From the NCBI RefSeq assembly GCF_024347055.1, contig NZ_AP024896.1, positions 248,001 through 312,000 of the forward strand: a DNA stretch of 64,000 nt. Reading direction: 5' to 3'. This document shows, piece by piece, positions 1-8,418 of the stretch. A program made the position numbers and the translations under genes. The notes under the pieces are model-generated. The model saw only the letters and a program-made list of their open reading frames with translations. It did no database searches and was not told the origin of the DNA. Numbering within the stretch: position 1 is the first letter of the stretch; each line of letters begins with the position of its first letter. The DNA is from Vibrio porteresiae DSM 19223 (GTDB lineage: Bacteria > Pseudomonadota > Gammaproteobacteria > Enterobacterales > Vibrionaceae).

Positions 1-506
1 GCTAAATAATCTTTTACGTTTTTAGGGCTTACGCCACCGGTTGGCATAAATTTCACTGGGTAAACAGCACTCATTGCTTTAAGCATGCCCACACCACCTG
101 ATGGTTCTGCTGGGAAGAACTTCAATGTTCTTAGGCCCATTTCCATCGCTTGTTCAACAAGGCTTGGGTTGTTAACCCCAGGGATGATAGTGATATCGCG
201 TTGTTGGCAATATTTTACTGTGGTTGGGTTAAAGCCTGGGCTCACGATAAAGTCGGCACCAGCTTCAATGGCTTGGTCAACTTGTTGTGGAGTTAGAACT
301 GTACCAGCGCCGATCAGCATGTCAGGATAAGCTTCACGAATGTGTTTGATGGCTTCAACAGCGGCTTCTGTACGGAAGGTGACTTCAGCACATGGCAAGC
401 CATTTTCGCTTAGTACTTGAGCCAATTTAACCGCTTTGTTTGCGTCTTTAATCGCAATGACTGGCACAACTTTAATATTGCTTAGTTGTTCGTTAAAACA
501 TTTCAT
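1..506 (-). CDS. eda: KDPG/KHG aldolase, partial (3' end outside window)
   Basis: 2-Dehydro-3-deoxy-6-phosphogluconate aldolase, which splits KDPG into pyruvate and glyceraldehyde-3-phosphate and is the last step of KDG catabolism. The first 168 codons are visible; the C-terminus lies beyond position 1. The (beta/alpha)8 class I aldolase motifs are present: TFRTE with the catalytic Glu near residue 47, GAGTV, and LKFFPAE, whose Lys (about 129) forms the Schiff base. The ATG at 506 has an AAAGGA ribosome site about 9 bases upstream. It follows kdgK by only 13 bases, so the two are one operon, probably under the KdgR-like box before kdgK. Confidence 0.95.
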   Translation of the reverse strand, partial: MKCFNEQLSNIKVVPVIAIKDANKAVKLAQVLSENGLPCAEVTFRTEAAVEAIKHIREAYPDMLIGAGTVLTPQQVDQAIEAGADFIVSPGFNPTTVKYCQQRDITIIPGVNNPSLVEQAMEMGLRTLKFFPAEPSGGVGMLKAMSAVYPVKFMPTGGVSPKNVKDYL

Positions 507-519
507 AGTTCACTATCCT

Positions 520-1446
520 TTAAAGATGAGGCATAGCATCGAGCGGAATAATTGCGCCACGATGTTGTATCACGGTACCTGCAACTTGATGACCAAGTTG
601 AGCTGCTTCATGGGGTGTACCACCGGTTAAACGTTTTGCTAAATAACCAGCGCTAAATGAGTCGCCTGCGGCAGTGGTGTCGACGACTTTAGCTACCTTA
701 GTTGCAGCGATTTCGTCGCGCTCGCCTGCGTTAACGACAAGGCAAGGTTCTGCGCCACGTTTGACGATAATTTCTTTAATACCACAGTATTCCGCACGTT
801 CGATGGCTTGGTTAACTTTGGTGTCACCGTAAAGCATCACTTCATCATCGAAAGTCAAAAAGGCCATGTCGGTCAGTGCCATAAATTTCAAATAGGTATC
901 ACGCGCTGTTTGAACGCTATCCCAAAGTTTTGGACGATAGTTATTATCAAACGCGATTTTCACGCCATCTTGATGGCAAAGCAGTAGCGTATCAAACAAT
1001 TTTTCGCGACATTCTTCAGGCAAAATCGCCAAGCTAATGCCACTTAAGTAGATCCATTGAAATTGAGATAACTCATTGGCGAGTGGGAGAATATCAATAT
1101 CGCGTAACCAGAATTTAGCGGCTGCATCATTGCGCCAGTAGTAGAAACTGCGTTCGCCATCTGGTGCGGTTTCAATGGCATACATCCCAGGCAGTTTGGT
1201 CTCAGAAATGCGTACAAGGTCAGTATTAATCTTCTCTTTTTGCCACGCCTCAAGCATCTCACGACTGAAAGGGTCTTTACCCAAGCCAGTGATGTAGGAG
1301 GTTTCTATCCCGTGTTGGGAGGTCAAACGTGATAGATACACTGCGGTATTGAGCGTATCACCACCGAAACTTTGTTTAACGGTATCGCCAGATTTTTGCA
1401 GTTCAACCATGCATTCGCCGATGATGGCGACGCGATTTGCTTTCAT
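520..1446 (-). CDS. kdgK: 2-dehydro-3-deoxygluconokinase
   Basis: PfkB-family sugar kinase of 308 aa, the usual KdgK length, phosphorylating KDG to KDPG with ATP in the cytoplasm. The N-terminal GECMVEL and GGDTLNTA motifs bind the sugar. The C-terminal PfkB signature DTTAAGDSFSAG (about residues 256-267) carries the catalytic Asp262. It is first in an operon with eda 13 bases downstream. A KdgR-like box (1512-1527) lies about 65 bases before the ATG, consistent with induction by pectin breakdown products. Clustering with kduD and eda supports KDG over another PfkB substrate. Confidence 0.95.
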   Translation of the reverse strand: MKANRVAIIGECMVELQKSGDTVKQSFGGDTLNTAVYLSRLTSQHGIETSYITGLGKDPFSREMLEAWQKEKINTDLVRISETKLPGMYAIETAPDGERSFYYWRNDAAAKFWLRDIDILPLANELSQFQWIYLSGISLAILPEECREKLFDTLLLCHQDGVKIAFDNNYRPKLWDSVQTARDTYLKFMALTDMAFLTFDDEVMLYGDTKVNQAIERAEYCGIKEIIVKRGAEPCLVVNAGERDEIAATKVAKVVDTTAAGDSFSAGYLAKRLTGGTPHEAAQLGHQVAGTVIQHRGAIIPLDAMPHL

Positions 1447-1511
1447 GGCAGTTCTCCTTAATTCTCTCTAAGCGCGATTATTACGCTAATAAAAAAATTA
1501 CACAATTAAAA

Positions 1512-1527
1512 TAAAACAATGGTTCAT
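1512..1527. promoter_or_regulatory. candidate KdgR operator upstream of kdgK-eda
   Basis: TAAAACAATGGTTCAT is an imperfect inverted repeat close to the enterobacterial KdgR consensus (TGAAACAnTGTTTCA type). It lies 66-81 bases before the kdgK start. It shares the pattern TxAAAxxxTGxTTxAT with the site at 11978-11993 before kduD. Binding is inferred. Confidence 0.55.
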
Positions 1528-1594
1528 TTATTTTGTGAGTTAGATCTTTAGATTGAAGAAAAGAGCGCTTGCGCTCGAACAGTCTCTTGGGAGA

Positions 1595-2401
1595 TTAACG
1601 AAAGTCGGAAGGGGTTTGCTTAGTGAAGCGCTTAAACTTAGTACTAAAGTAATTACTGTCTTTGTAACCCACTTCGAAAGCGATGTCTGTGACTGACTTG
1701 TCAGAGTAGCTAAGCAGATTCATGGCATGGTTGATTCGCACACGGTGCACATAGTTGTTAAAAGAGAGGTTAGTGACCTGCTTAATATGGCGACTGAGCG
1801 TACGTGAAGAGAGGTGAAATTGTTCAGCGATGTCGCCCACGCTCATCTCCTCTGCGTAATTGTTCTGAATCCAGTCGATCACATTAAGGATTTTATTGTC
1901 GGTTTCGTTATTGGAACGAGCGGTTAAGCGTCCGCGCGCAAGTTCAACCACCAGTTGCTGAAACAGCACTTCTGTCATCACTTTGGCGTCAATGGTTTGC
2001 CTACGGCACTCATTACTGAGCTGTTGTAACAAAGGCTGAACGCGGCGCATGGTTTCGGTAGAAATATACCAACTGGGCGAGTCGTTAGGGCCATGAGGCA
2101 AAAGCTGCTTTAACAAGGGTGAATAGCTTAAGAGATTTTTACGATAGAGCACGTTCGTAAGATAGAGATTTTCGACTTGATCGAATAGGTGACGATCTTT
2201 GGGTGAAATGTAGCAAATGTAGTTTTGCGCCAAGTTAGTGACATGATCATTCAGCACATGTTGACCCGCCCCTTTGCTTACAATGATCAACTCATGAAAA
2301 TCATGAGAGTGCTCAGGATAATTAGGCTGAGGGCTTCTAACTTCTGTACATACGGTGGCATCAGAACTTAAAAAAAATTCTTCACTACTTAGATGAAACA
2401 T
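1595..2401 (-). CDS. AraC-family transcriptional regulator (RhaS/RhaR-like)
   Basis: 268 aa. The N-terminal cupin sensor (about 1-120) contains HSHDFHELIIV and a YISPKDRH segment as in RhaS/RhaR. The C-terminal double HTH (about 170-268) carries the family signature DIAFEVGYKDSNYFSTKFKR. The ATG at 2401 has AGG about 11 bases upstream. It lies between kdgK-eda and the hydrolase/TRAP operon, so it probably senses a uronide or rhamnogalacturonan-derived sugar and controls that operon; this is inferred from position. A KdgR-like sequence overlaps its start codon. Confidence 0.85.
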   Translation of the reverse strand: MFHLSSEEFFLSSDATVCTEVRSPQPNYPEHSHDFHELIIVSKGAGQHVLNDHVTNLAQNYICYISPKDRHLFDQVENLYLTNVLYRKNLLSYSPLLKQLLPHGPNDSPSWYISTETMRRVQPLLQQLSNECRRQTIDAKVMTEVLFQQLVVELARGRLTARSNNETDNKILNVIDWIQNNYAEEMSVGDIAEQFHLSSRTLSRHIKQVTNLSFNNYVHRVRINHAMNLLSYSDKSVTDIAFEVGYKDSNYFSTKFKRFTKQTPSDFR

Positions 2402-2409
2402 TATTTTAA
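2394..2409. promoter_or_regulatory. possible KdgR-like site overlapping araC-type start codon
   Basis: TGAAACATTATTTTAA resembles the KdgR consensus and spans the ATG of the AraC-type regulator. AT-rich surroundings make chance matches likely, so this is weaker than the sites before kdgK and kduD. Confidence 0.3.
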
Positions 2410-2633
2410 ACCTGTTGGTATAGTATTTTAAAATCTATTAAAGTTGGATTTTAAATATAGTGACTGCGATCGATAATCATAATTAATTAACCAACTCGAT
2501 TTGCACCTTGTGATCTTGTTTGAAATTATTTAGTCATGAGCGTGAGCAAAACAGTAAGATGATTTACGGGTGGTTGAAAAAGAGTATTTTTTGTGCGCAA
2601 GACTGAGAATAACTCAAAACAATTAAAGAGTTA

Positions 2634-2664
2634 TAAAAAGAAGGGATAAGTTACCTTATCCCTT
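2634..2664 (-). terminator. Rho-independent terminator of the TRAP/GH105 operon
   Basis: Perfect 10-bp arms AAGGGATAAG (2641-2650) and CTTATCCCTT (2655-2664) with a 4-base loop. Read on the minus strand the stem is followed by CTTTTTAT. It lies about 200 bases past the hydrolase stop codon. Confidence 0.75.
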
Positions 2665-2715
2665 AGGGGCCAAGCTGTTTTCGAGGTTTGTCAAAAGGGC
2701 TGATGTATGTAGGGT

Positions 2716-2756
2716 ATATCAAATTGAAAACCAAAGGCTTATGTTCAATTTGATAT
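2716..2756. repeat. 13-bp perfect inverted repeat in the 3' region of the TRAP/GH105 operon
   Basis: ATATCAAATTGAA (2716-2728) and its exact reverse complement (2744-2756) enclose a 15-base loop. No T-run follows on either strand, so it is not a simple intrinsic terminator. It lies between the hydrolase stop and the terminator at 2641-2664, so it would be transcribed as part of the 3' UTR. Confidence 0.75.
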
Positions 2757-2867
2757 GATCAGACCAAATAGCCCCTCAATGTTCAAAATGGCTGTCGCTC
2801 AGTCATTAAGTCTTTTTTCCTATTTCCTTACATTTTCTCTTTTTCTTACGTTGATTTATTTATTTTG

Positions 2868-4010
2868 CTAAATATAAGTACGTAAATATTCGGAGAGACA
2901 CAATATGGCCATTGCTTGTCCATAAGGCATAGATGTTAAAGGAATCTGACGATAATAATTTAAGTCTTTACCCATCGCTGTGCCAAAGGACACATTAATC
3001 AATTCTCCTGATGGATTAATAAAATCACTGATTAAAGCATCAACCGCTTTATATGCCATCGCTGCGTATTTTTCATCGATATAGCGCAGACGCACCGCTT
3101 TCAAAATGCCGTAAGCAAAGCCCGCTGTGGATGAGGCTTCAACATAGGATTCCGCGTCATCGAGCAGAGTGCACCATAATCCGCTCTCTTGTTGGTATTT
3201 GGCGAGTGCTTCGACTTGGCGATTTAATATATGCAATAAATGACGACGGTAGGCGTCATGCTCTGGCAAGTTAAGCAGTTCAAGAAAATCCGGAATAGCG
3301 ATTGTGACCCAGCTGTTGCCGCGCGCCCAACGAGCATTAGCAAAGTTATGGTTGCCATCAAAGGTCCAGCCGTGGAACCACACCCCAGTTTCGCGATCCA
3401 TCAAATATTCAATATGGGTTAAAAACTGATATTTGGCTTCTTCTACGTATTCAGGTTTATCAAGGATCTGACCGATTTTGGTGAGCGGCAGAACGCTCAT
3501 CATTAAGGTATCATCCCAAAGCTGCTGGTGGTTTTCACTGTTATAAACAATGTGTTGAATGCCGCCGCTTTGTGTTCTGGGCATTTGATACATCACGTAA
3601 TCGGCCCACGCTTCTAGATAAGGGCGTAGCGTTCTGTCGTTAGTATCTTCATAGCGATAAGCCAAGGTGAGAAATGGACAGACAGTATTCACGTTTTTGG
3701 TCGCTTGCTCTTCCGAAAACCGATCTTCAAACCACTCATCGATAATATTAAGAGCGCCTATGTCGTTGGTCAGTTGGTAATAACGATAAATCCCATACAA
3801 TCCAATCCCGTGGGTCCACTCCCATCCGGCCCAGCCTTTGGTATCAATGGTGCGGCCGTCATCAAGATGGAGTAGAAACTCGCCGGTTTTGTCTTGAATA
3901 TTGATTAAGTTATTGATCAACGATTCGATTTTATCCACCACCTCTTGGCGAGCATGTGTCCGCTCAACTCGGCGGAGTAATGGACTCTGTTTTACAGGGA
4001 ATATGGTCAT
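2868..4010 (-). CDS. unsaturated uronyl hydrolase, GH88/GH105 family (YteR/YesR-like)
   Basis: 380 aa, typical of GH105. These enzymes hydrate the C4-C5 double bond left by pectin or rhamnogalacturonan lyases and release an unsaturated uronic acid. Conserved family segments are GWAGWEWTHGIGLYG near residue 60, LWDDTLMM with the likely catalytic Asp at about 166-167, and WARGNSW near 230. There is no signal peptide, so it acts in the cytoplasm on the disaccharide brought in by the TRAP transporter encoded just upstream (19-base gap). The ATG at 4010 has GAGGA about 6 bases upstream. Rhamnogalacturonyl or galacturonyl specificity cannot be told from sequence alone. Confidence 0.88.
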   Translation of the reverse strand: MTIFPVKQSPLLRRVERTHARQEVVDKIESLINNLINIQDKTGEFLLHLDDGRTIDTKGWAGWEWTHGIGLYGIYRYYQLTNDIGALNIIDEWFEDRFSEEQATKNVNTVCPFLTLAYRYEDTNDRTLRPYLEAWADYVMYQMPRTQSGGIQHIVYNSENHQQLWDDTLMMSVLPLTKIGQILDKPEYVEEAKYQFLTHIEYLMDRETGVWFHGWTFDGNHNFANARWARGNSWVTIAIPDFLELLNLPEHDAYRRHLLHILNRQVEALAKYQQESGLWCTLLDDAESYVEASSTAGFAYGILKAVRLRYIDEKYAAMAYKAVDALISDFINPSGELINVSFGTAMGKDLNYYRQIPLTSMPYGQAMAILCLSEYLRTYI

Positions 4011-4028
4011 AATATCCTCACAAGTAAA

Positions 4029-5336
4029 TTACATAACACCAAGGAGTCTTGGTAGAAATAGCGTTAATTCAGGAACATAAGTAATGAGCAGTAGCACGAC
4101 GATAATCGAGGCATAGAAAGGTGCTAAGGGCCTAATCAGATTTTCCACTTTCACTTTGCCAACGCTCGCGCCGACGTAAAGTCCACTTCCCACGGGTGGC
4201 GTGATGGTGCCAATCGCCAGGTTGTACACCAGCAAGATGCCAAAATGGACTGGGTCAACTCCCACTTTTTGTACAATCGGTAGCAGGATGGGGGTGAAGA
4301 TGAGGATCGCAGGACCGATATCCATAAACGCTCCGACCACCAATAAAAACACCGTAATGATCAACATAATGACGGCAGGGCTGCTGGAGATCCCCAAGAT
4401 CATGTTACTCAATGCTGTTGGAATGCCCGTCATCGACATGGCAAATGACATGGCAGATGAGGTCGCCAGTAAGAACATGATGACACCGGTCATTACAACG
4501 GTTTGGATCAGAATGTTTGGTACGTCTTTCCATTTCAGTGTTTTGTACAAAATCAAGGTGAGGTAGGCGGTATAGACCACTGCAACCGCAGAAGCCTCTA
4601 TCGCTGTAAAGATCCCTTGAACAATCCCACCGACGATGATGATCACCAGCAATAAGCTTGGGATAGCGTCGCGCGTCACTTTCCACGCCATGCCTTTTTG
4701 TAAGGCAAAGAAATGGGTGTAATTATTGCGTTTGGCGACCACATAAGTCACGACCATGCAGCCGACACCCCACAGACTCCCTGCCACAAAACCGCCGGCA
4801 AACAGCGCCGCAATTGAGGTGCCACCACTGGCAAGAGCGTATAAAATAAACGCCGTTGTCGGTGGAATCAGCATGCCTGTTGGCGCTGATGCGATGTTCA
4901 CCGCAGAGGCAAAGTTACGGTTGTAACCCTCTTTGGCACTCATCGGAATCATTACCCCACCAATCGAAGTCGAAGCCGCAATGGCCGAGCCAGACACTGC
5001 GCCAAACATCATATTCCCAGCGATGTTGGTGTAAGAGAGTGAACCTGGGATTCGTCCGGTAAAGAGCTTGGCAAAATTCACTAACCGAGTCGCGATACCT
5101 CCGTTGTTCATTATTACCCCGGATAGGATAAAGAAGGGTACGGCGAGTAACGCGAAGCTATCCAAACTGGAGAACATTTTTTGCGCGGTAGTAAACATCG
5201 CAATATCGGCAGGCAGCACCAACATGATGGTGGCACCAGATGAGATCACGATACAGAGCCCGATCGGCGTACCTAATACCAGCAAGACAACAAACAACCC
5301 CACCAGTAAGCTGGCAGCTATCATAGGATCAATCAT
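4029..5336 (-). CDS. TRAP transporter large permease (DctM family)
   Basis: 435 aa, the usual DctM length, with about 12 hydrophobic segments; it forms the Na+-coupled translocation channel in the inner membrane. Typical family stretches are visible, such as GTPIG near the N-terminus, IPGSLSYTNI, GAVSGSAIAASTSIGG, and AIGTITPPVGSGLYVG near the C-terminus. Its ATG has GGAGG 5 bases upstream and overlaps the 3' end of the DctQ gene by 8 bases, indicating translational coupling. The substrate is inferred from context to be an unsaturated (rhamno)galacturonide. Confidence 0.93.
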   Translation of the reverse strand: MIDPMIAASLLVGLFVVLLVLGTPIGLCIVISSGATIMLVLPADIAMFTTAQKMFSSLDSFALLAVPFFILSGVIMNNGGIATRLVNFAKLFTGRIPGSLSYTNIAGNMMFGAVSGSAIAASTSIGGVMIPMSAKEGYNRNFASAVNIASAPTGMLIPPTTAFILYALASGGTSIAALFAGGFVAGSLWGVGCMVVTYVVAKRNNYTHFFALQKGMAWKVTRDAIPSLLLVIIIVGGIVQGIFTAIEASAVAVVYTAYLTLILYKTLKWKDVPNILIQTVVMTGVIMFLLATSSAMSFAMSMTGIPTALSNMILGISSSPAVIMLIITVFLLVVGAFMDIGPAILIFTPILLPIVQKVGVDPVHFGILLVYNLAIGTITPPVGSGLYVGASVGKVKVENLIRPLAPFYASIIVVLLLITYVPELTLFLPRLLGVM

Positions 5337-5853
5337 AACGACCTCCGGCCATATGAGGCTGCTTAGTATGACTTTCGCGTTGCTGACGAATCTCTTTGAT
5401 CATATCGACAATATTCATGACGGAATAAACGATGGTAATGACGCCAGCCAAGGGGAGAGCGTAATAGACTTTCCCCATCGAGATTTGCAGCACTGGAGAA
5501 ATCTGCATCATCGCATTGTGCGAGACGCGCCAGCCACCAACGATCAAGATGTAACCGGCAAAAAAGACAAACACGATTTGAATCAGAATGTTCCAATAGG
5601 TTTTAAGTTTGTCTGGGCATTTATCCAAAAACAGAGTGAGCGCGATATGCTCTTTACGTCCAGCGACATAGGCTAAACCGATAACGGATAGCCACACCAA
5701 AGAGAAGCGTAAGAACTCTTCGGAAAACGTACTTGGCGCGTTAAAAACATAACGGCTAATCACTTGCCAGCAGGCGACCACCACCATAATGGCGGTGAGC
5801 CCACAGCAAAAAAATTCAATGGTTCTATCTAACCATTTTCTGATGATATCCAT
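5329..5853 (-). CDS. TRAP transporter small permease (DctQ family)
   Basis: 174 aa with four predicted transmembrane helices (about 15-37, 50-68, 87-108, 125-147). It contains the conserved NAPSTFSEEFLRFSLVWLS segment of DctQ proteins. It pairs with the DctM permease. It begins 40 bases after the DctP stop, across a stem-loop, and overlaps DctM by 8 bases. Confidence 0.92.
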   Translation of the reverse strand: MDIIRKWLDRTIEFFCCGLTAIMVVVACWQVISRYVFNAPSTFSEEFLRFSLVWLSVIGLAYVAGRKEHIALTLFLDKCPDKLKTYWNILIQIVFVFFAGYILIVGGWRVSHNAMMQISPVLQISMGKVYYALPLAGVITIVYSVMNIVDMIKEIRQQRESHTKQPHMAGGRYD

Positions 5854-5868
5854 AAATCACCTCACAAA

Positions 5869-5888
5869 TAGGAGAGTTGCCTCTCCTA
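5869..5888 (-). promoter_or_regulatory. intercistronic stem-loop between dctP- and dctQ-type genes
   Basis: Eight-bp arms TAGGAGAG (5869-5876) and CTCTCCTA (5881-5888) with a 4-base loop lie between the binding-protein and small-permease genes. There is no T-run. Such hairpins commonly protect the upstream mRNA so that the binding protein is made in excess; that role is inferred. Confidence 0.5.
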
Positions 5889-5893
5889 GCGTT

Positions 5894-6877
5894 TTATTGA
5901 GTCAATTTGCTGATCTTTTTATAGAGCTGATAAACGGCTGGTTTCTGCTCTAGCTGGTCATAGATAGGTTGCACCGCTTGTTTGAACGGGGTTTGGTCGA
6001 TGTGATAGAACTGCACACCAAATTGGCTTTCGGCCAACTTACGGGTTTTATCCATCTCTTTTTGCCACGCTTCTTTCTCGACGGCTTCTGACTCTTTAAT
6101 CGATTCCATCAGCGCTTGGTATTCTGCGGGGGCGAGTTTGGCTTGGGTGAGATTACTGACCACGACGATGTCAGGAATACGCGTGTGCATATCGTAGGAG
6201 TAGTACTTGGCAACTTCACCGTGACGAGCAATCGTCATTGCGAATTCGTTATTTTCTGCGCCATCAATAATGCCTTGTTGCAGCGAGGTATAGACTTCCG
6301 CTTGGCTCATGGCGATAGGGGAAGCGCCGAGCAGTTTCATGGTGTTAATCGAGGTTTCACTCTGCATCACGCGAATCTTTTTGCCTTTGAGGTCAGCCAA
6401 TGTTTTCACTGGACCTTTGGTCATGTAGAAGTTACGTGCTCCAGAGTCATACCAAGCCACACCGGTAAATCCTTGTGCAGCAGTGGACTGATAAACGGTT
6501 TTCATCACATCGTTATTGTCCATCACTTGGTAAAAACGCTCTTCGCTTGGGAAAAGATATGGCAGAGCAAATACGCCGTAGAGGGGGGAGAAGCTTTCTA
6601 GTAATCCAGAGGAGACTTTGGTGATGTCGATTGCGCCCACTTGCGCCATCTCCACTAATTCACGTTCCCCACCTAATTGACTGTCAGGAAAGTATTGAAT
6701 AGTTACTTCGCCATTGGTTTTTTCTGCGACCGCTTTGCCGATGTATTGCAATGCTTCTTTCACCGGTTGACTGTTTTCAGCGTAGGCAAGTTTCAATACT
6801 GTTTGCGCTTGAGCACTTTGGCTAAGTGGTACCAGTAGAGCAGTACAAATCAGCCAAGATAAGTAAGTTCGGGACAT
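5894..6877 (-). CDS. TRAP transporter substrate-binding protein (DctP family)
   Basis: 327 aa periplasmic solute-binding protein with an N-terminal Sec signal peptide (hydrophobic residues about 6-20, cleavage after SAQA). Family hallmarks include GGERELVEMAQVGAIDI, the LKGKKIRVMQSE region with the carboxylate-binding Arg, and the DGAENNEFA motif. The ATG at 6877 is chosen over upstream codons because AGGAGG lies 5 bases before it and the signal peptide begins there. It is the first gene of the transporter-hydrolase operon. The substrate is probably an unsaturated (rhamno)galacturonide. Confidence 0.93.
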   Translation of the reverse strand: MSRTYLSWLICTALLVPLSQSAQAQTVLKLAYAENSQPVKEALQYIGKAVAEKTNGEVTIQYFPDSQLGGERELVEMAQVGAIDITKVSSGLLESFSPLYGVFALPYLFPSEERFYQVMDNNDVMKTVYQSTAAQGFTGVAWYDSGARNFYMTKGPVKTLADLKGKKIRVMQSETSINTMKLLGASPIAMSQAEVYTSLQQGIIDGAENNEFAMTIARHGEVAKYYSYDMHTRIPDIVVVSNLTQAKLAPAEYQALMESIKESEAVEKEAWQKEMDKTRKLAESQFGVQFYHIDQTPFKQAVQPIYDQLEQKPAVYQLYKKISKLTQ

Positions 6878-7223
6878 AAATCCTCCTGTAGAGTAGAGAG
6901 TGATACAGCGGTCACGACGGGGCACTTAAGTGCAATTATTAGAATCCGTTGGGTGACTTGACCTAGCTATCATCGCTATTTCCGTTTTCGGTCACCTTTG
7001 CAATTTCGCCAATTCAAATTGCCAGTCGTCTTGATTGTGAAAAAGGGGCGCTGTGCTTCACAGAATTGACGTTTGATGGAGGACGGTAATGAGGAGCAAT
7101 GGCGGGATTTTTCCAAGGATTTGTCGCCTAGAGCACTTGTTATTGGCCCTACTTTGAGCGACATTAGGCGTGCGCATTTTCTGCGCGCTATCACATTTGT
7201 TTCTACCCACTATAGGTTGTTCC
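6878..7223. other. divergent promoter region, TRAP operon / sugar exporter
   Basis: 346 bases without a gene between the divergent dctP-type gene and the exporter gene. It contains a 12-bp perfect palindrome GCACTTAAGTGC (6922-6933), 45 bases before the dctP-type start, and a short CTGTG-CTT-CACAG dyad (7051-7063). No clear KdgR box was seen here. Confidence 0.6.
6922..6933. promoter_or_regulatory. 12-bp palindrome, possible operator of the TRAP operon
   Basis: GCACTTAAGTGC is a perfect palindrome 45 bases upstream of the dctP-type start codon. Its position suits an operator or activator site. The cognate regulator is unknown; the AraC-type protein encoded at 1595-2401 is a candidate. Confidence 0.35.
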
Positions 7224-8405
7224 ATGAAAAGTCAGACGACGGTCCTGTTTTGTACCAACGGTCTAACCGCCTTAGCTTTTGCTCTGATTCTGCCAGTGAT
7301 GAGTCTTTATTTGGTCAATGGACTGAATGTTGAACCTGGTTTGATCGGCGTTTACACCGTGATTACTTCAGGTATGACGGTACTGTTTAGCCAACAAATT
7401 ACTGGTTTTATTGATAAAGGTGTCTCTGCCAAATTATTGGTTGTTTTATCTTTGTGCGGCATTGTTGCTGCGTCAGCTGGCTTTGCGTTATCGCGCAATT
7501 TTTGGCATGTATTGATTGTGGGCTGTGTGATTATGCCACTGGCTTCGTCATCGATTCCGGTAATACTCACCATCATTCGTCGTTATGCCGACTCTACGGG
7601 TAAAAGCAGCACCAAATTGAATTCGCAAATGCGCTCTTCAGTTTCATTGTTGTGGGTTGTTGGTCCACCAGTTGCCTTCTTCTCTGTTGATCGCCTTGGT
7701 TTTCGCTCTAACTTTTATCTTTCGGCCTTTGTGGCATTAATGGTGATTGTGTTGGTGCTATGGCAGTTAAAAGAGCCACAAGCGCCAGCACACGATAAAG
7801 CAGCCGACAAGCCTAAAGCGCCAGCGCTGCCTAAAGAAGTTTGGTTACTTGGCATCATTATGTTGATGGCGAATATGTCTAACAGTATTTATGTAACGTC
7901 GATGCCGCTGTTTTTAACGCGCGATATGGGGCTCTCTACCGCCTTTCCTGGCATGTTACTTGGCATCACCGCTGCGGTTGAAATTCCAGTGATGTTGCTC
8001 GCAGCAAGTTGGTCGCAAAAATTTGGTAAGTTACCTATGATGCGCATCGGCTACGGTTTTGGCATGCTGTTTTATGTTGGGATGTTCTTTACTGATCACT
8101 TAGCGATTTGTATTGCGCTGCAGCTATTAAATGGGTTGTTCTTTGGTATTTTTGTCGGCCTTGGCGTGACTATTATGCAAGATTACGCACCTAAAACAAT
8201 TGGTAAGGCGTCTGCCTTTTACACCAACTCGATGTTGGTTGGCACCATGCTCGGTACCAGTTCAATGGGCGTGATTTCTCAATACTTTGGTTTTAAAGCG
8301 CCATTGGTGCTCAGTTTTGTGGTGCTATTTTTGGCGATGTTGGGGTCGTGGTGGTTTGAACGCTACGCAGAGCGTCGCCCAGCATTTACTGAACAACACT
8401 CCTAA
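7224..8405 (+). CDS. MFS sugar efflux transporter, SetA-like
   Basis: 393 aa, 12-TM major facilitator. It resembles E. coli SetA/SetB sugar exporters along its length, for example the stretch MRSSVSLLWVVGPPVAFF and the C-terminal NGLFFGIFVGLGVTIMQD. The ATG at 7224 is preferred over a GTG at 7170 because the MKSQTTVLF start matches a normal MFS N-terminus; the ribosome site is weak. It is divergent from the TRAP operon, so it may relieve intracellular sugar or sugar-phosphate stress during uronide uptake. Direction of transport is inferred from the family. Confidence 0.85.
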   Translation: MKSQTTVLFCTNGLTALAFALILPVMSLYLVNGLNVEPGLIGVYTVITSGMTVLFSQQITGFIDKGVSAKLLVVLSLCGIVAASAGFALSRNFWHVLIVGCVIMPLASSSIPVILTIIRRYADSTGKSSTKLNSQMRSSVSLLWVVGPPVAFFSVDRLGFRSNFYLSAFVALMVIVLVLWQLKEPQAPAHDKAADKPKAPALPKEVWLLGIIMLMANMSNSIYVTSMPLFLTRDMGLSTAFPGMLLGITAAVEIPVMLLAASWSQKFGKLPMMRIGYGFGMLFYVGMFFTDHLAICIALQLLNGLFFGIFVGLGVTIMQDYAPKTIGKASAFYTNSMLVGTMLGTSSMGVISQYFGFKAPLVLSFVVLFLAMLGSWWFERYAERRPAFTEQHS

Positions 8406-8418
8406 GTTCAGATACCTA

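Larger units (their letters stand above)
2402..2867. other. 466-base intergenic region with two inverted repeats
   Basis: No convincing gene. The region separates the araC-type gene's upstream side (2402 onward) from the 3' end of the hydrolase gene (2868). It contains a terminator-like hairpin at 2641-2664 and a separate 13-bp perfect inverted repeat at 2716-2756. The rest is AT-rich and presumably holds the araC-type promoter. Confidence 0.7.

Noticed and set aside
6116..6601. 161-aa plus-strand frame
   Set aside because: Antisense shadow of the TRAP binding-protein gene, whose signal peptide and family motifs are clear.
7051..7063. CTGTG-CTT-CACAG dyad as a CRP site
   Set aside because: The half-site spacing is 3, not the 6 bases of a CRP site (TGTGA-N6-TCACA).
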